From NCBI GenBank assembly GCA_033026295.1, contig CM065180.1, positions 15,844,023-15,908,022 of the forward strand: 64,000 nt of DNA, in the 5' to 3' direction. This stretch comes from Channa striata. Lineage: Eukaryota > Chordata > Actinopteri > Anabantiformes > Channidae. Position numbers and translations under genes: made by a program. Positions 35,180 through 47,700 of this stretch are shown one piece after another; within the stretch, counting starts at the first letter, position 1; every line of letters starts with the position of its first letter. The notes beneath the pieces were generated by a model. That model did not search any database. It was not told the origin of the DNA and saw only the letters and a list, made by a program, of their open reading frames with translations.

Positions 35180-38100
35180 TGTTTTTTCCCCCGTCGGTGA
35201 CAATTGTGTTGTGTGACAAACAGATATTCCAACCATGAATTTATAATGCTGTTAGGAAGTGTAGTGCGTTCAAAATGTACTCCTATATTTAAAAACACTA
35301 TGGATATTTCATATACTGACAATAGAAGATAAATACGTCCAGCCTCTAATTGCAAAATGTAGGAATATGATTATTGCATTATAGGCGGTTAATGCCTACA
35401 CAATTCGTTTTAAATAGCTTTTATTGTTTTTACAATAATATAAACCAGCAAAATATATTTGAATTATTAGATTTTAAAGAAATGTGCAGACATGGGTTGT
35501 CAAAATAAGATTTATATATCCAGAGAGAGAGATGTTTTTTTAATATAAAGTTAAATTCTTACATCAGCTCCAAGATCCAAAGTGAACTTGTATCAAGAAA
35601 GAAAGTTTGGGCAAATAGTGAAGTCACTGATATTCACATTTTTATTCTCCCCCAAAAATGAATAGTGCAGTCTCAAAAATCACAATTTTATTACTGTGTT
35701 AAACTTTCAGTGACACGTCAGAGAAACAAAGTAAATAAACTCGTGCAAATGATTGTAAATGTGTAATTCATTTCTGACAGGCCTCATTGTCATAGACATG
35801 CAAAGATCCAAGTTCTCAGTAGTTGGTGTTTTTTTGGGGAATAAACATTCACAACCACTTGTGAAACAAACCTGCAACATCGTTTTTAGGCGTGTTTGGT
35901 GTGTTGTATCAGGCCCTGAATATGTCTATATTTCAGTGTTTCCTCTGCTGGGAGTTTATGTGAATAACTGAGTTACAACAACAAAAGCCTCCAACCTGAC
36001 AGGCTGCTGTGAACCCAAACTACTGCTTTGATAAAAGGTTCCGAATTCAGACGAGGAAATACATTTTTTTCTGTTTGCGATCGATAAGTCACTCCTCACC
36101 AGCCGCGGAGCGTGCTTTTTATGACCCTGAAGATATAAAGAGCAGAATAGATAAGAGGGTAGATTGAATCACTGCCTTTGTTAATGGTGTCTTTGTGTTC
36201 ATGTATTGTGGGATGATTTTTATCACTGGCCTCCCCATGAAAAGACAAGGTATGTTTGTGCTGGATGACAGTTTGCTTTGCTCTACGCTCACTACAGGTG
36301 GCTGAAGGACGAAGAGTTTGTAGCGCGGAATAAATCGACACCAGGGCTTGTGCAGTAACATTTTGTGCGCGCAGATATTGCACAGAAAGGTAAGATGTTT
36401 GCATTGTCTTTTTCTTTGCCTGACAATAGGTTGGACACGACAAAAGGCTTGAATTTTCATACATCATATTTCATGTAAAGGGGACATGTCTCGCTCTAAT
36501 GTATTTAAAGAAGCACTTTGTGAAGTGTTATTCAAGTGTAAAATGAACGTTCTTACTTGCTCAGTCCTCCTTTCTCGTAGCTGCTGTGCTCAGATGGGTC
36601 AAGTTCAATACGTGTGTGTGCTTGCGTGCGTGTGTGTGTGTGTATGTGTGTGTAAGACAAAGAGGGAGAGAGCGAGGACAGACAAACAGGATAGCGGATA
36701 GCTGTCAAACATAACTGTCTCTGCCTTCATTCTTGTCCTGCCCCGCACATGGAAAAGTATTTACGCGTGTGTCTGTGTCGCCATGTACAGCTCAGATATG
36801 TAAAATTGCAGAGCTTTTCACGAGTGTTTGAGCACATGTAAATGCATGTTATTCATGACAAATCTAAATACTTTGGAAGAGATATTAGACATTGCATGTG
36901 TGTCTCATTGATAGTTAGGATGATAACCACATTCATCTGTTGCTTGTTGGGAGACAAGTCTACAGTATGTGTTATTTTTGATAATAAACTAAAAAACAAG
37001 TACAAGTCTCAATTAAGCCATAATTTATCAATTTGCTGTAACATGGAAAAGACGTAATTCCAGTCACTTTCACATAAATAAGAAAATGAATTATGCTGAT
37101 CCTTTTAAGATTCCCTTTGGATTTGCTATTAAAGCTCTGTGTTTATGTCACATTTAATCCTATAAATCCCTGTTCTCAATCACTATTGAAACAGAATAAA
37201 CTGTTCCTGGCTCGAGTCCTCTCTCCCTACCAAATTTCAGAGAAATGTGTTTGTCAGGTTTGAGGTATCCTGACGATAGACAAACAAACCCATGACTAAA
37301 TCGAACCAGCCTCCCTTAGTTCAAAAGTTGCTTCGTTTAGTTAGTATTTATTGAGAACCTCATTTCGGTTTTGAAACGGATTTGAAGACAAATCTGAATG
37401 ATAACATGTGTGACAACTGCTGTCCAGTCCTGCTAAGCTGTGGGACTGTCTTCCTTTCTGGGCAGAGAGAGAGACACAGGGAAAACGAGACGATGAAACA
37501 GACTCCAGCCGTCCCCTTTCATGCCTCCCTGTATTGTGGGGAGAAACTCTGGCTAGAGTTTGTGGGCTCTGGGCTCTTGATTAGAAAAGGAAGGCGCAAC
37601 AGAGGTAACCGCGCATGAACCATAACTGTCCCAAAGAGTGAAGGAAGGTTTTCATTTTCCTATTTTTGCGAGATGCGTCTCAAAGGAAAGAACCGGGTAA
37701 AGATTTTCAGATTTAAAAAAAAAACAAAAAAATTTTCAGGGCAGTAGCAGAGCGTGTTAGCCTGTTTCTCCGGGGTCTTGGTCACTTCTTCCCTACATGT
37801 AAATTATACTCTCTGGCTTCTAATGCACATACAAAATTAAATTACGCAGTCACCCACAGGAATTTTGCCGCCTTTGGTCCAAGCTTCTGTGTTTTAATAC
37901 ACTTAGGCGCATTTTTTTATGAGTTATTTGAAGGGATATGTTCAGCGGTTCATTTGACATAAATTGCTGCAGCAGTTTCTAATGTGTTGAGATGATGTGA
38001 ACGTGATGAGGAGTGAGGACCTAAAGGTCAGCGTGTCTATAAACCTTCTTTGGGTTATTTTCTGCCATGCATCCAACAATATTGTACGTTGACCACATAT

Positions 38101-41089
38101 AATATTTAAGCACCTATTTTGCGCGTGATGTATACATTCCTCACAAGAATCCTATGGCAGAATTCACAGAAAATTTTCCACATGAGGAACAACTGTGAGG
38201 AAACCAGTGTCTCTACAGTCGCCACAGAGCCCTAACCCCAACCCAAACAGCCGGCCCTCATTCTGTTAAATAATCTCTCTGATTGCACACTGAGTCAGTG
38301 TAAACTTGGTGAACTGTGGAGACTGGCATGCCCTCGCTCTCACCCAGACGATCCCAACCGCTGCTAAACCACATGTGGAACCAGCTCCTGGGCTGCTAAC
38401 AAGCCATATTTCACTCCTGCACCACATCAACTGGACCACTTCTATCCTTGGTTTCACACACTCTGAAAGAGAGTAATTAGTGCAGAATTTACAGTTGCAG
38501 CAAATGCAACTGGAAGATGAAGAGCAGGTTATTGATAATGACAAAAAAATGAATAAAGGAAAAGTCCCGACACGAACATAATGCCTGGGTCCAGACTGTG
38601 TGCGTGGTGAAGTTAGGAGACCTGGTATTGTTGCATGTATAGTTTCAGTTGTTTTAGCAGGTTCACACAAATTTAGGCAGTGGTGATGGATGTGCCTACC
38701 CCTCCCCTCGGTTCCATCCTCACTCATCCCCCCCTACAACCTGAACGGTGGATGTTTTCCATTTTGGTCCGTGGCCAAATGTATTTTCCAGGTTGTCTAC
38801 TTAGTGAGGTCGAGGACCCGGAGATGTTTGGCTTCACTGGTTCTAATCACAGTTCAAGCCCCTTGACAGCTGCTGTGTGTTAGGACCTCCCATTGACCCC
38901 TGACCCCACACTATCTTCAATTCATTCTATTAAACGCCATAATGAGGGGTTTACTGGACCAATTGCAGGTTTTATTTAAACCTATTAGTGGAGGCAGAGT
39001 GGTGGCAGTGGGGAAGAGTTCCGTGGCAAGGAGGGAAGGAAGGAGGTTTGAATGGATGGAAGGGGGGAATGTTCGAAACTGAAGGAAACAATTAGCCCAA
39101 AACATCTCAGGGTGTGTTTGGCCTTCAGCCACACTCATGTCAGGAGCATAGAAAAGCTCAAGTATTTCCAGATATTTGCTCTTTTCTCCCTGACACATAA
39201 CTGTTCTGAGAGACGGCGTTTTGCTGTGATAGTTCTGCGTGTTCGTATGAATTAAAGATTATGGACAGAGACATTTTGGAAGCAGTTGTAGTGGCAGGTC
39301 AGAAAGTCAGTTCATCATCACTAGTTTCCCACAGGCTTTTCTGTAAGTCTTTGGTCTGGCAACTGTCACTAGGTATCTTGGTTGTGTAGCGACTCCCATG
39401 AGAACACATGCGAGAACGCTTTACGCGTAGAATCTGTAAAGTGCCGTTTAGCCGTTGACACGTAGCGTCTGTTTGAATGTCGCCTAAAGATAAAGCTCGT
39501 AGTTGATTATTGGTGAACAGATTGACAAGTATAGTTAAACTGTTCCAGGGTTTTTTTTTTTTTTTTTTTTTTCTCCTGACATGACAGTGTAAATGCTAAG
39601 ATATTCAGCAGGAACGACACTTCTCATGGTGTATCTTGTCCCTGAATTGTCCCAAGAGGAGCGTGGGTGTATGTGGGTTCTTTCTTTTTTTTTCTGAACT
39701 TTCTGATCTACACCCCCTCTTTCTGTCTTTCTTCCCTCTCATCTTCACAGCACATGTTCTGAATCAAACTTGTGGTGCGCTCAGTCTTCCACATTGTCTA
39801 CTTTTTGATCCTTGATTCTCATAAATCATATCCCTAATTTGCCTGTGAATTAGATGGTGCAGGACATGTAGACATTAAGGACAGAGCTCAGAGGCGGCGA
39901 GAGAACACAGAGCCCACCCCTTTACTTTACGGGAAATGGGAGGCTGCTCCACAAAAGTTCTGCTATTTTAGAGGACTTATCTGGCTGTGGGGACTTTGCC
40001 ACACAGCGCTGAGATTGCTGCGGTGCATTGTTTTTATTTACAGATAATTAAAACAAGAATAAAAAGCTATTTGCACTGTTCATCTTAATATCGCTTTTAT
40101 GAGAACAATAACTGTGCGTGTGCATACACATGTTTACACATACAAGTGCACAGCGTGAAGCCCGAATCTCTTGTGTGCAACTGCTATATCACAGGATGAT
40201 TTATGAGCTACTAAAGTGATTATTATTGAAGTGGATCAAATTCTCCAATTAGTATTTCAGGGTACCAGCCAAGACATGCAGTGTTTATGAGCAGCAGTTA
40301 GTCCGTGTCTCCAGTCTGTCTGTAACCTCTGGTAGAAACAGTACCCTGAAAAACACACGCACACCTGCTGCTGACCGCATGCAGAGAATGTTGCGATCAT
40401 CTGAATGTATGTTGTAATATTTTATATGGTGTTACAGTTTAGTGCGTGACTGAAGGCTAGTTTGTGCTAGTCGCTGATTCCCTTAGTGGAACATTGTAAA
40501 AATATGACTTATTAATCACCTACTGATACAATACTACGGATTGTGGATATTAAGGAGGATAATTTGCAGAAATGTACTGCAGGGCTTTTCATATTCACAA
40601 TCCATAGTCAGCGCAGACATTTGTATCCCTATAAACAGGCATCAGTGTCTGCGTTACTGACTAGAAAAACCAGCACTGCAACATTATCCAGAGATTATCA
40701 CCACACGCGGACATCATCAGCTGCAGTAAAAAGACCTCAGATCTGTTCGAAACGGGCTCACGTCAGTCAGGGTGTCTAACGCGTCTTCATTTCACAGTCC
40801 CTGCACGACTTTGCAGATATTTTGGGGATTGTTGTGGCCTTAAATGTCTGATTTTGTGAGCGCTTTTCAAGAAAAATATGTAGCGTATGTTCCAAAGTTG
40901 TTGTGATGTTTTTAAAATGTAAAGTCGTGCAGAATTCTTGAGATTGGTTGAATGGTTTGAAGAGGGTTCTAAACTTTCCGCCCCCTCAATTATTTAAAAA
41001 AAATGTGGCCAAAACATTGAAACCACCTCCTAATACAATGCAACTCCACCACCTAGTTTACTTGGGCTACTACACACACTCGGCTTTGT

Positions 41090-41165
41090 AGCTTTATTGG
41101 TCAGGTATGTTGACACACAAGAAATTTGCTCTCAAGGACAATCCATGTAAAATATAAAATACAAA
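41090..41165. mobile_element. possible old dispersed repeat fragment
   Basis: 'TGTTGACACACAAGAAATTTG' style sequence (split here: TGTTGACACACAAG then AAATTTGCTCTC) resembles a segment I associate with dispersed fish repeats. I cannot name the family and the fragment has no ends. Confidence 0.25.
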
Positions 41166-42509
41166 ATACACCCGGTCTAAGAGGGACAGAGAACATCCAG
41201 TGTAGGCATTGCATTGATGTGATTACTTTATCTGTGGTATCAGGGATAACCATGTGAAATTCAGTAAACCCGTTTTCTATCTGATTCTTGATAGAATTAC
41301 CTTCTTTTGGTAATGTGTGAATGAGTGATGCCATAAAAATAGCCACAAGCACCACCATGTTGGCTTACTTTGTTCCTTAATCTCCTTTGACGTGATATTT
41401 CATAACATGCCTAATCCATAGCATGCTTTATGGTTGCTCCACCAACTGCACCACACACATACTGTAACTTGCCTCAGGCAGTAAAAAAAAAAAGGAAGCA
41501 CTCGCTAACCGTTTTCACTGGTTGTAGGTGCAGGGTATTTCCTGCACTTCACTATTTCCAACTGTTTGCCTCAGCACGGCGGACATGCAAAGAACCGAGA
41601 GTTTAGATTCAAAGGCGACACCGACAGAACCTGTCAGTAAACTTGAACATGGATTTACATTAAAATGAAATCAGGTTATTTGTGTGTTGGTTTGTCGCGG
41701 GGGCTTTTAGCCAGAGCCTTTTGTTGGTGTGCAGCTACAGGTCACATGGTGTGGGAGTCAAGGTCTCCAAGGTCACTTCCTGTTCCATTTAAAGAGGTGC
41801 AGAGCTCTGGCTGGGAACAAAAGACTACATGGATGTACTTGTAGCACGGAGGATATAAAGAGTCTTTTCAGTGGACCACAAAGTCTAACCTTTTCACTCA
41901 CTGTGGAATTTAGCTTTCCCTAGAAGTTCATTGCTTTGAAAATGTAGTGCCCCCTCCACCTTCTGCAGCGTATTCTGTCTAATTCGTTGCTCGTTGCGTT
42001 GCTCAGATAAGTGATTTGTTCCTTCTGCTCAGTAACAGGCTCTTCTGCAGAAATTCCAGTGTTGCACAAACAGAATCACATCATTTTGGTGGACAGGATG
42101 AGCTTTGGTGAAGTTTAGAGTTCAGCCTCTGCTGACTGGTGACTCTGTTCAGCTTAGAAGACTTTCAGTGCGCAGATGAAATTACATATCTGCTGACGAT
42201 GGTCAAATCAACAACATTTGATTCCACTCACCACACTCACCTTGGATTACTTTGCTGTGGTTTTGTTTGTGTGGGACTGTCTCTGTTCACTCTGCTTTCG
42301 TTCAGTCGCTTCCACCTTTCATGGCCGCTTTAAGTAACATTGTCCACGTTAAACCATGGGAAATATTAGAAACACCTTTCGTGATTTATCGACTGTAATC
42401 CTGAACTCTTTGGCCCCTTATTAAATGATATGTTGATCTGAAAAACAGCTTTCTTTCGTGGATTATATGAAGGATGCATGACTTTGTAGCCAAAGTAAAA
42501 TACATTTTC

Positions 42510-42560
42510 ATTCTAGTCATTTGGCTTTTATCCAAAGGGACTAACAGTGTAATTGCATTG
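42510..42560 (+). mobile_element. decayed copy of the dispersed repeat seen at 15008
   Basis: AGTCATTTGGCTTTTATCC then AAAGGGACTAACAGTG aligns with the 15008-15085 copy after loss of the CAGACG segment and several substitutions. Confidence 0.5.
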
Positions 42561-43381
42561 TCGTATTAATTGGACAAGTTGAATAAAGTGCTAATATACT
42601 TTGTTTCTATGTGCAAATAAACGTTTGTGTTGGCATTTATGCAGCATGGATCATTTTAGTAGCTTGTGCATCATTCACATGACTCCACATGCTTTTGGAT
42701 AAATTGGTACCAAACTTAATATTTTGCGGCTGTTGGCTGAGGTAGTTAGCCTCCTAATGATGCATCCTTTCCTTTGCCATCAGTGGGTCTGGGATCAGGC
42801 CAGAGACGGAATGGTGGAACAGGGTCTTATTTTGGGAATTAACTTCTAGAGGCCCAGAAATGCGGCCTATCATTCGGAGCCTTGCGTTTGCTGTGTAAAG
42901 CCTGAAGTGCAAAGTGACATGTGTGACATGGCATATTCCAGAGGCGTGTGATCCACTGCAAGTGAGAACGCCAAGGGGAAATTTCGATAATGGGAAACAA
43001 ATGGCCACACACCTCAGCTCTCGTCCCTTTCTGTCTGTGAGGCAGCTTGTTGCTCTCTCTCCTTTTTTAGGCTTTATATTTGCACAAATGCTTTGCATAC
43101 ACCCTCTTAAATTGTCTATTTAAATAGTATTCACTTGTCAAAGCCTGACGTCTGCTTTTGCATTCGGACATCTGCATAGGTGAGTGTATACAGTTAGTTT
43201 GTGTTAGGGGATTTTTTTATTTTTTTGCCGGCATAGCGAGCCTCCAAGAGTGCCGGGTACTACATGTAAATGTCCTCCGATATAGTGTGATCAGCAAGCA
43301 GAGGAGTTACTGTCCTTTTCCTCTTTCTGTCCTCACTGTCCATCTTCCCTTTCTCCTTCCTCTCTCCTCTCCTGGTTGCAG

Positions 43382-43480
43382 TTGTATTTGTGCGCCTTGG
43401 GAAGATTACAAAGAGGCGCTTTGTGAAGGGATGCAGCTGCTGAAATCCGACTAGATCCAGCTGAAGAGAGAAGGGAGCAG
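43382..43480 (+). other. possible spliced exon (non-coding or 3'-terminal coding)
   Basis: A long pyrimidine tract (about 43330-43375) ends in GGTTGCAG at 43381, and GCAG|GTGGGT gives a donor at 43481, bracketing 99 bp. One frame reads APWEDYKEALCEGMQLLKSD then stops, with no match I know. A lncRNA exon on the strand opposite to sox8 is possible; chance is also quite possible. Confidence 0.15.
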
Positions 43481-44619
43481 GTGGGTCAACAACGCCACCC
43501 TGCCGTTCCCAGAATATCAGGCTGCAGAGCTGCGCTTCCCTCCCTCCCCCACCCACACACACACACATGCACACATCCTCAGAGCACCCCCCACCCCGCC
43601 ACAGCACACACACACAAACAAACATTATACCATGTCAAAATACAAACACAGTTACGCCCACAAAACAGCAATACAGCAATACGCACATGTCAAAGGACTG
43701 CCTCAGTGGAAATACTGCCCACTCAAACAAGTGTGCATCACTGGAATCATTCATGCGGAGGGAGAATATTGGCAGAAAGTTAGAAAAAGCAACACAAATA
43801 ATTAGAACAACACACACAGTCCTAAGTACTGCCTCGCTAAGGTCATCCGCTGATAAAACGCTTTGTATTCGCATTTTATCGTTTCATTACCAGCTGTAAT
43901 AAGCAGGGCAGTCGAGGTGCTGTCGAAAGCGAGGGGAGATCCTGTCAGCTCCGCGAAGTTCAGATGTTAACAGGTCACTGTTCTGCCAAAATGGATGTCG
44001 GATTTCTGCATTGCAACAGGGGCATTGGTAAGATGACCCTCATCCGGCTTTGTGCAGCTCGAAACGCAGTGGTAGGAGATGGAGAGGGGAAAAGAATGAA
44101 AGAGAGGAGAGGAAGTCAAGCGAGAGAGTGTTCTTGTTCTTGCCGAGGTGGATCAGATGTCGAATGTTCTCTGCAGGGGACGTGATGCTCGACCTAGGGG
44201 ACATAATGTATATAATCGCATAATGATAAAAAGACAGAGGGGACGGGAGTCTGTCAACACACTGAAGCAGTATTGAAGCTGAAGTATTAAAAATGATGTT
44301 CCTGCTTTTCTTTATCATCTCCCTCTTTACTCTTAATCGGCTCCGGCTCCAGACGAGCTCTTTTTTGTTTGTTTTGTTTTTTTTTTTTCACATGTGCGTT
44401 CTCTATGGAAACGCCAACCAAAATATGGCTGAATTTTTTTGTATGAACTTTGCATATGTTTTCTCTTTGCCGTCGTGTTCCATAAACAAGCTTTTTGATG
44501 ATCATAAAAGCAATATGCTAATGGGATGCGAAGGAGTTGGGGAGTAAGAAAAAGCTGTGGGCTCTGTGAACTGTTCCTCGGCTTTATAAAACATGTGACT
44601 CTTACTGAAGTCTCCTTGT

Positions 44620-44770
44620 ATCCTTAATGAGAATTTTGACGCACATCAGTCCCTCCCCCGCACCACGGCATACCCATTACCTTTGTGTGAGCAATAATTC
44701 AGCCGCAGTGATAATCAGCCCTTCTGTCTCCCCCTGAAAATGCTTGACTGTCATTTCATATACACAGTAT
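44620..44770. promoter_or_regulatory. candidate conserved non-coding element with SOX/TCF-like site
   Basis: Unique sequence containing ACCTTTGTGTGAGCAATAATT-type motifs (about 44679-44699; the complement CACAAAG fits the SOX core and CTTTG the TCF/LEF core) and GATAATCAGC (44710-44719, bicoid/OTX-like). A SOX site near a SoxE gene could be autoregulatory, which is speculation. Confidence 0.25.
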
Positions 44771-47700
44771 GCCCCATACGGCCGGACCCTGAAAGAGCCC
44801 ACTGTCCAACACACTTAGTATTCCTGCCCAGACGTCGCTACTCGCAGACATCCCAAACACTTGTCAAGACTTCTGCGGGCAAGTCAACAACAATAACTAT
44901 GATCTCTGACGCGCTTTTTATCAACGTTTAAAAAAAATGACATTAATATGATTTTCTTTAACATGAAATTCACCATTTGTCATCTATTCATTCATTAATG
45001 TGGGAATGAATTCAGCTCTGTCCTTATTTATGCATCAGATGTTTTCCATCGTTCGTCTTTGCCCAGACACTAGGCTCAGTGACATCAGCTTCGTGGCGGC
45101 ACCGGCGCTCACACCTCGCGGCCTTCTCTCCGACACACTCGCTGCTCCTTGCAGCAGAAGGGAAAACACAGCCTCCACATTTCACGCAGTGCTCCAGGTT
45201 ATTATTCATTTTTCTTATCTGTCACCTTTGCTCATTTGATAGTAAGAACAACACATTCTGGATTCCTCACATGCTCAGATTACAGTTTGTGTAGAGGTGT
45301 GAGAGAGATCATCATTAGAAGTTCGATTTCTGAGAGCGAAGACATCCAGCCATCTGGAGCTCCCATCTCTCCACATGTTTTAGAGTGTGGGAAGCTGCAA
45401 GAACGTGTCACTGGTCTATATCAAATCACTAAATATTTCATCAACTCTGTGCTCACTCGTGGGAGTGTGGAAGTTATTGTTTGAGTGGTTTTCCCTTTTT
45501 ATTTCTTGTGGCCAATTACTCTGCCATTACTGTCATTTACATTCATTTACATCAGTTCATTTGTCATGTTAAATTTGTCTAAGCGCTGCAAACTGGATCC
45601 AAGGCATGTTTCCTAAATTTAACAAAATGAAGCCATATGCTGTTTGTATGGCACCGATCAGCTGCTTTTGATGGCACTTTGTCATATTAATCAACTCTGG
45701 ACAACTGAGGATGCACCACCGCTCACCTCGCTTCCATATCTCCACTGTGAGAGTAATGGCCTCCACATTGCCTAGTGAAACGTCATGCTTGATTGCCGCC
45801 ATTCTCACATCTGCTTCCTGGAACAGCGGCGGGGAAGTCTCCAAAGAGGTCCCAGTGGAGTGTGGGGCATGTGTGCTCACATATGAGGCGAGAGTTTTAG
45901 ACAGGGGCTTGCCGGCGTGGTTTATTTTCAAAGGGTAGTGCTGAGGATGTGTTGAGAGGTTGAGGAGTTGAGAGAGCTCTCTGCGCTCCGGTTTGGGTTT
46001 CACCTCCCTGGGACACAGCTGGGGGTTTGGGGTTAGGAGCCGGGAGACGAGCTCCACAAGGATTTCATGTTTAAACAACAGCACAAACACAGCACCGTTT
46101 TATTTGGCTTTGTGTATTTACATCTGCGCATGAAAAACCAGTTCAATCCTGTCCGAAATGCTGAGTTCTTGTAATATTTAAAAGAAATTGTTGACTAATT
46201 TTACATCCCTTTGCTGGGGGGACATGCAAACAACCAAACTGAACTCCATTAGAACAGGGAAGTAAAACATGCATGCCAGTCTCAGCTAACTGTCATATCT
46301 ACACCATTAATTTCCCTATTTTTCAGCAGGCGCAGTAACGTGTAGCGATAGGCATCGTTCCAAGTGCGCCACTTTGCATTGAAAAAAAAGGTCTGGGCCA
46401 TATGAAAAATGCACACAGACGAACTGAACTTATTTGGTTATTCAAAGCTCCCACTCTTTCTTTTCTGGCTTACATCACATACACATACAACACATTTTGC
46501 AGCTGTTGCAGCAAACTGGGAAGTTTTGAATGCAAAATAAGATGCAAAAGTGGAAATTTGCATCCACAGCAGTTTCAACCAGGGGATCAGAGGCACACAT
46601 GCTCTGCTATTTTTGCTGACACAGGTTCATAAATGTATAAGTCTGACATAAATTAGTGCGGTGCGTTTAAGCATTCAAAGTGCCACACGCACACCGAGCA
46701 GTTCTGAATAACTGAAGCATTTCCTGAACTTAAACTGTATGTATATTGTTTTTATGTAAATATGTCCGTGCATGCTTTAATTGCATGACTATGTATGTAA
46801 ACTGTCATCAACTCAAGCAAATCTACTCCCAGCAACAGGTTTAGAATAAGCTTTGCTGTTCCAACCTTTGCTAGACTCACTTGTGAAACTTTAGCAATCA
46901 TGGCAGGCACAGCGACAACAGCAATTCGGCCGATGCACTTTGCATACCAGTGTCCGAGGTGATCAGAACATAAGACATGGGGAACATGGGGCCTCTGCGT
47001 GTTACTTAAACTGATCTGAGATCAGATGAGTCCTGCTGCATGTTCCAATGCTGGATGTGGTCATCTGGTTACATTTGGGTCTTCCTCGCCTGAGAGGTCA
47101 ATCAGAAAAAGTTCTATGATGATCCAGAAATAGCTGCATGCTCCTGTGTTTTCTGACAAGCCCATGTGGTGATTCGTGAAACCACGATCTGCTGGATTCC
47201 CACCGGAAATGCAGTAACTTACGTGTAACCAAGTCACTGCATTAGCATTTAGCTTTACTGCAGTAAATTTGTTTGCATAGTGATTTGTGTTTTTACAGTA
47301 AACTACTTGAATTGAAAGCACGAGTGTAGCTAATTTTGGGTCATAAAGGGAAAGGAATACGTTTTTAATTTATCTTTTTATGTATTTATTTTGGTTGCGA
47401 TGTGACTTTTTTGTATTTTAGTTTTGCTGTAAATCGGGATGTAATTCTGAAAAAGCAACAAAAATGCAGAAAAATTATTGGAAAAAAAGGTCTGAAAAAT
47501 AACCTTATGTAACTGATGACATGAGTGCACGGACGCTATGCTGATATGACTGGAAAATTTGTACAATCTCTAAATCATATCAAGTAAAACAATACTCTGC
47601 AAACACTGCTGTTGTGAGTCATGTACACTTTTTCAATCTCTCACCAAACAGCACTTCTTCCTACACTTTTAGATAAATTTAACAACGTAGAACACAGCTG

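Larger units (their letters stand above)
35180..44560. other. gene desert, 5' flank of sox8 (proximal)
   Basis: No supportable protein gene. Contains GT/TG runs (about 36610-36653), poly-T22 (39551-39572), a repeat-like segment (about 41090-41165), a decayed dispersed repeat (42510-42560), a CA-rich stretch (43553-43620) and one exon-like segment (43382-43480). Confidence 0.7.

Noticed and set aside
38266..38727. 153-codon open frame, minus strand
   Set aside because: No family resemblance and no splice context; treated as chance.
39551..39572. Poly-T22 (and T24 at 57626-57649) as a retrogene poly-A tail on the minus strand
   Set aside because: No coding or SINE-like sequence lies next to the tracts and no target-site duplication is visible; likely simple homopolymers.
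45569..46090. 173-codon open frame, minus strand
   Set aside because: No domain, signal peptide or family motif, no flanking splice signals that extend it, and composition like its surroundings. An open frame of this length is tolerable by chance in 64 kb read in six frames.
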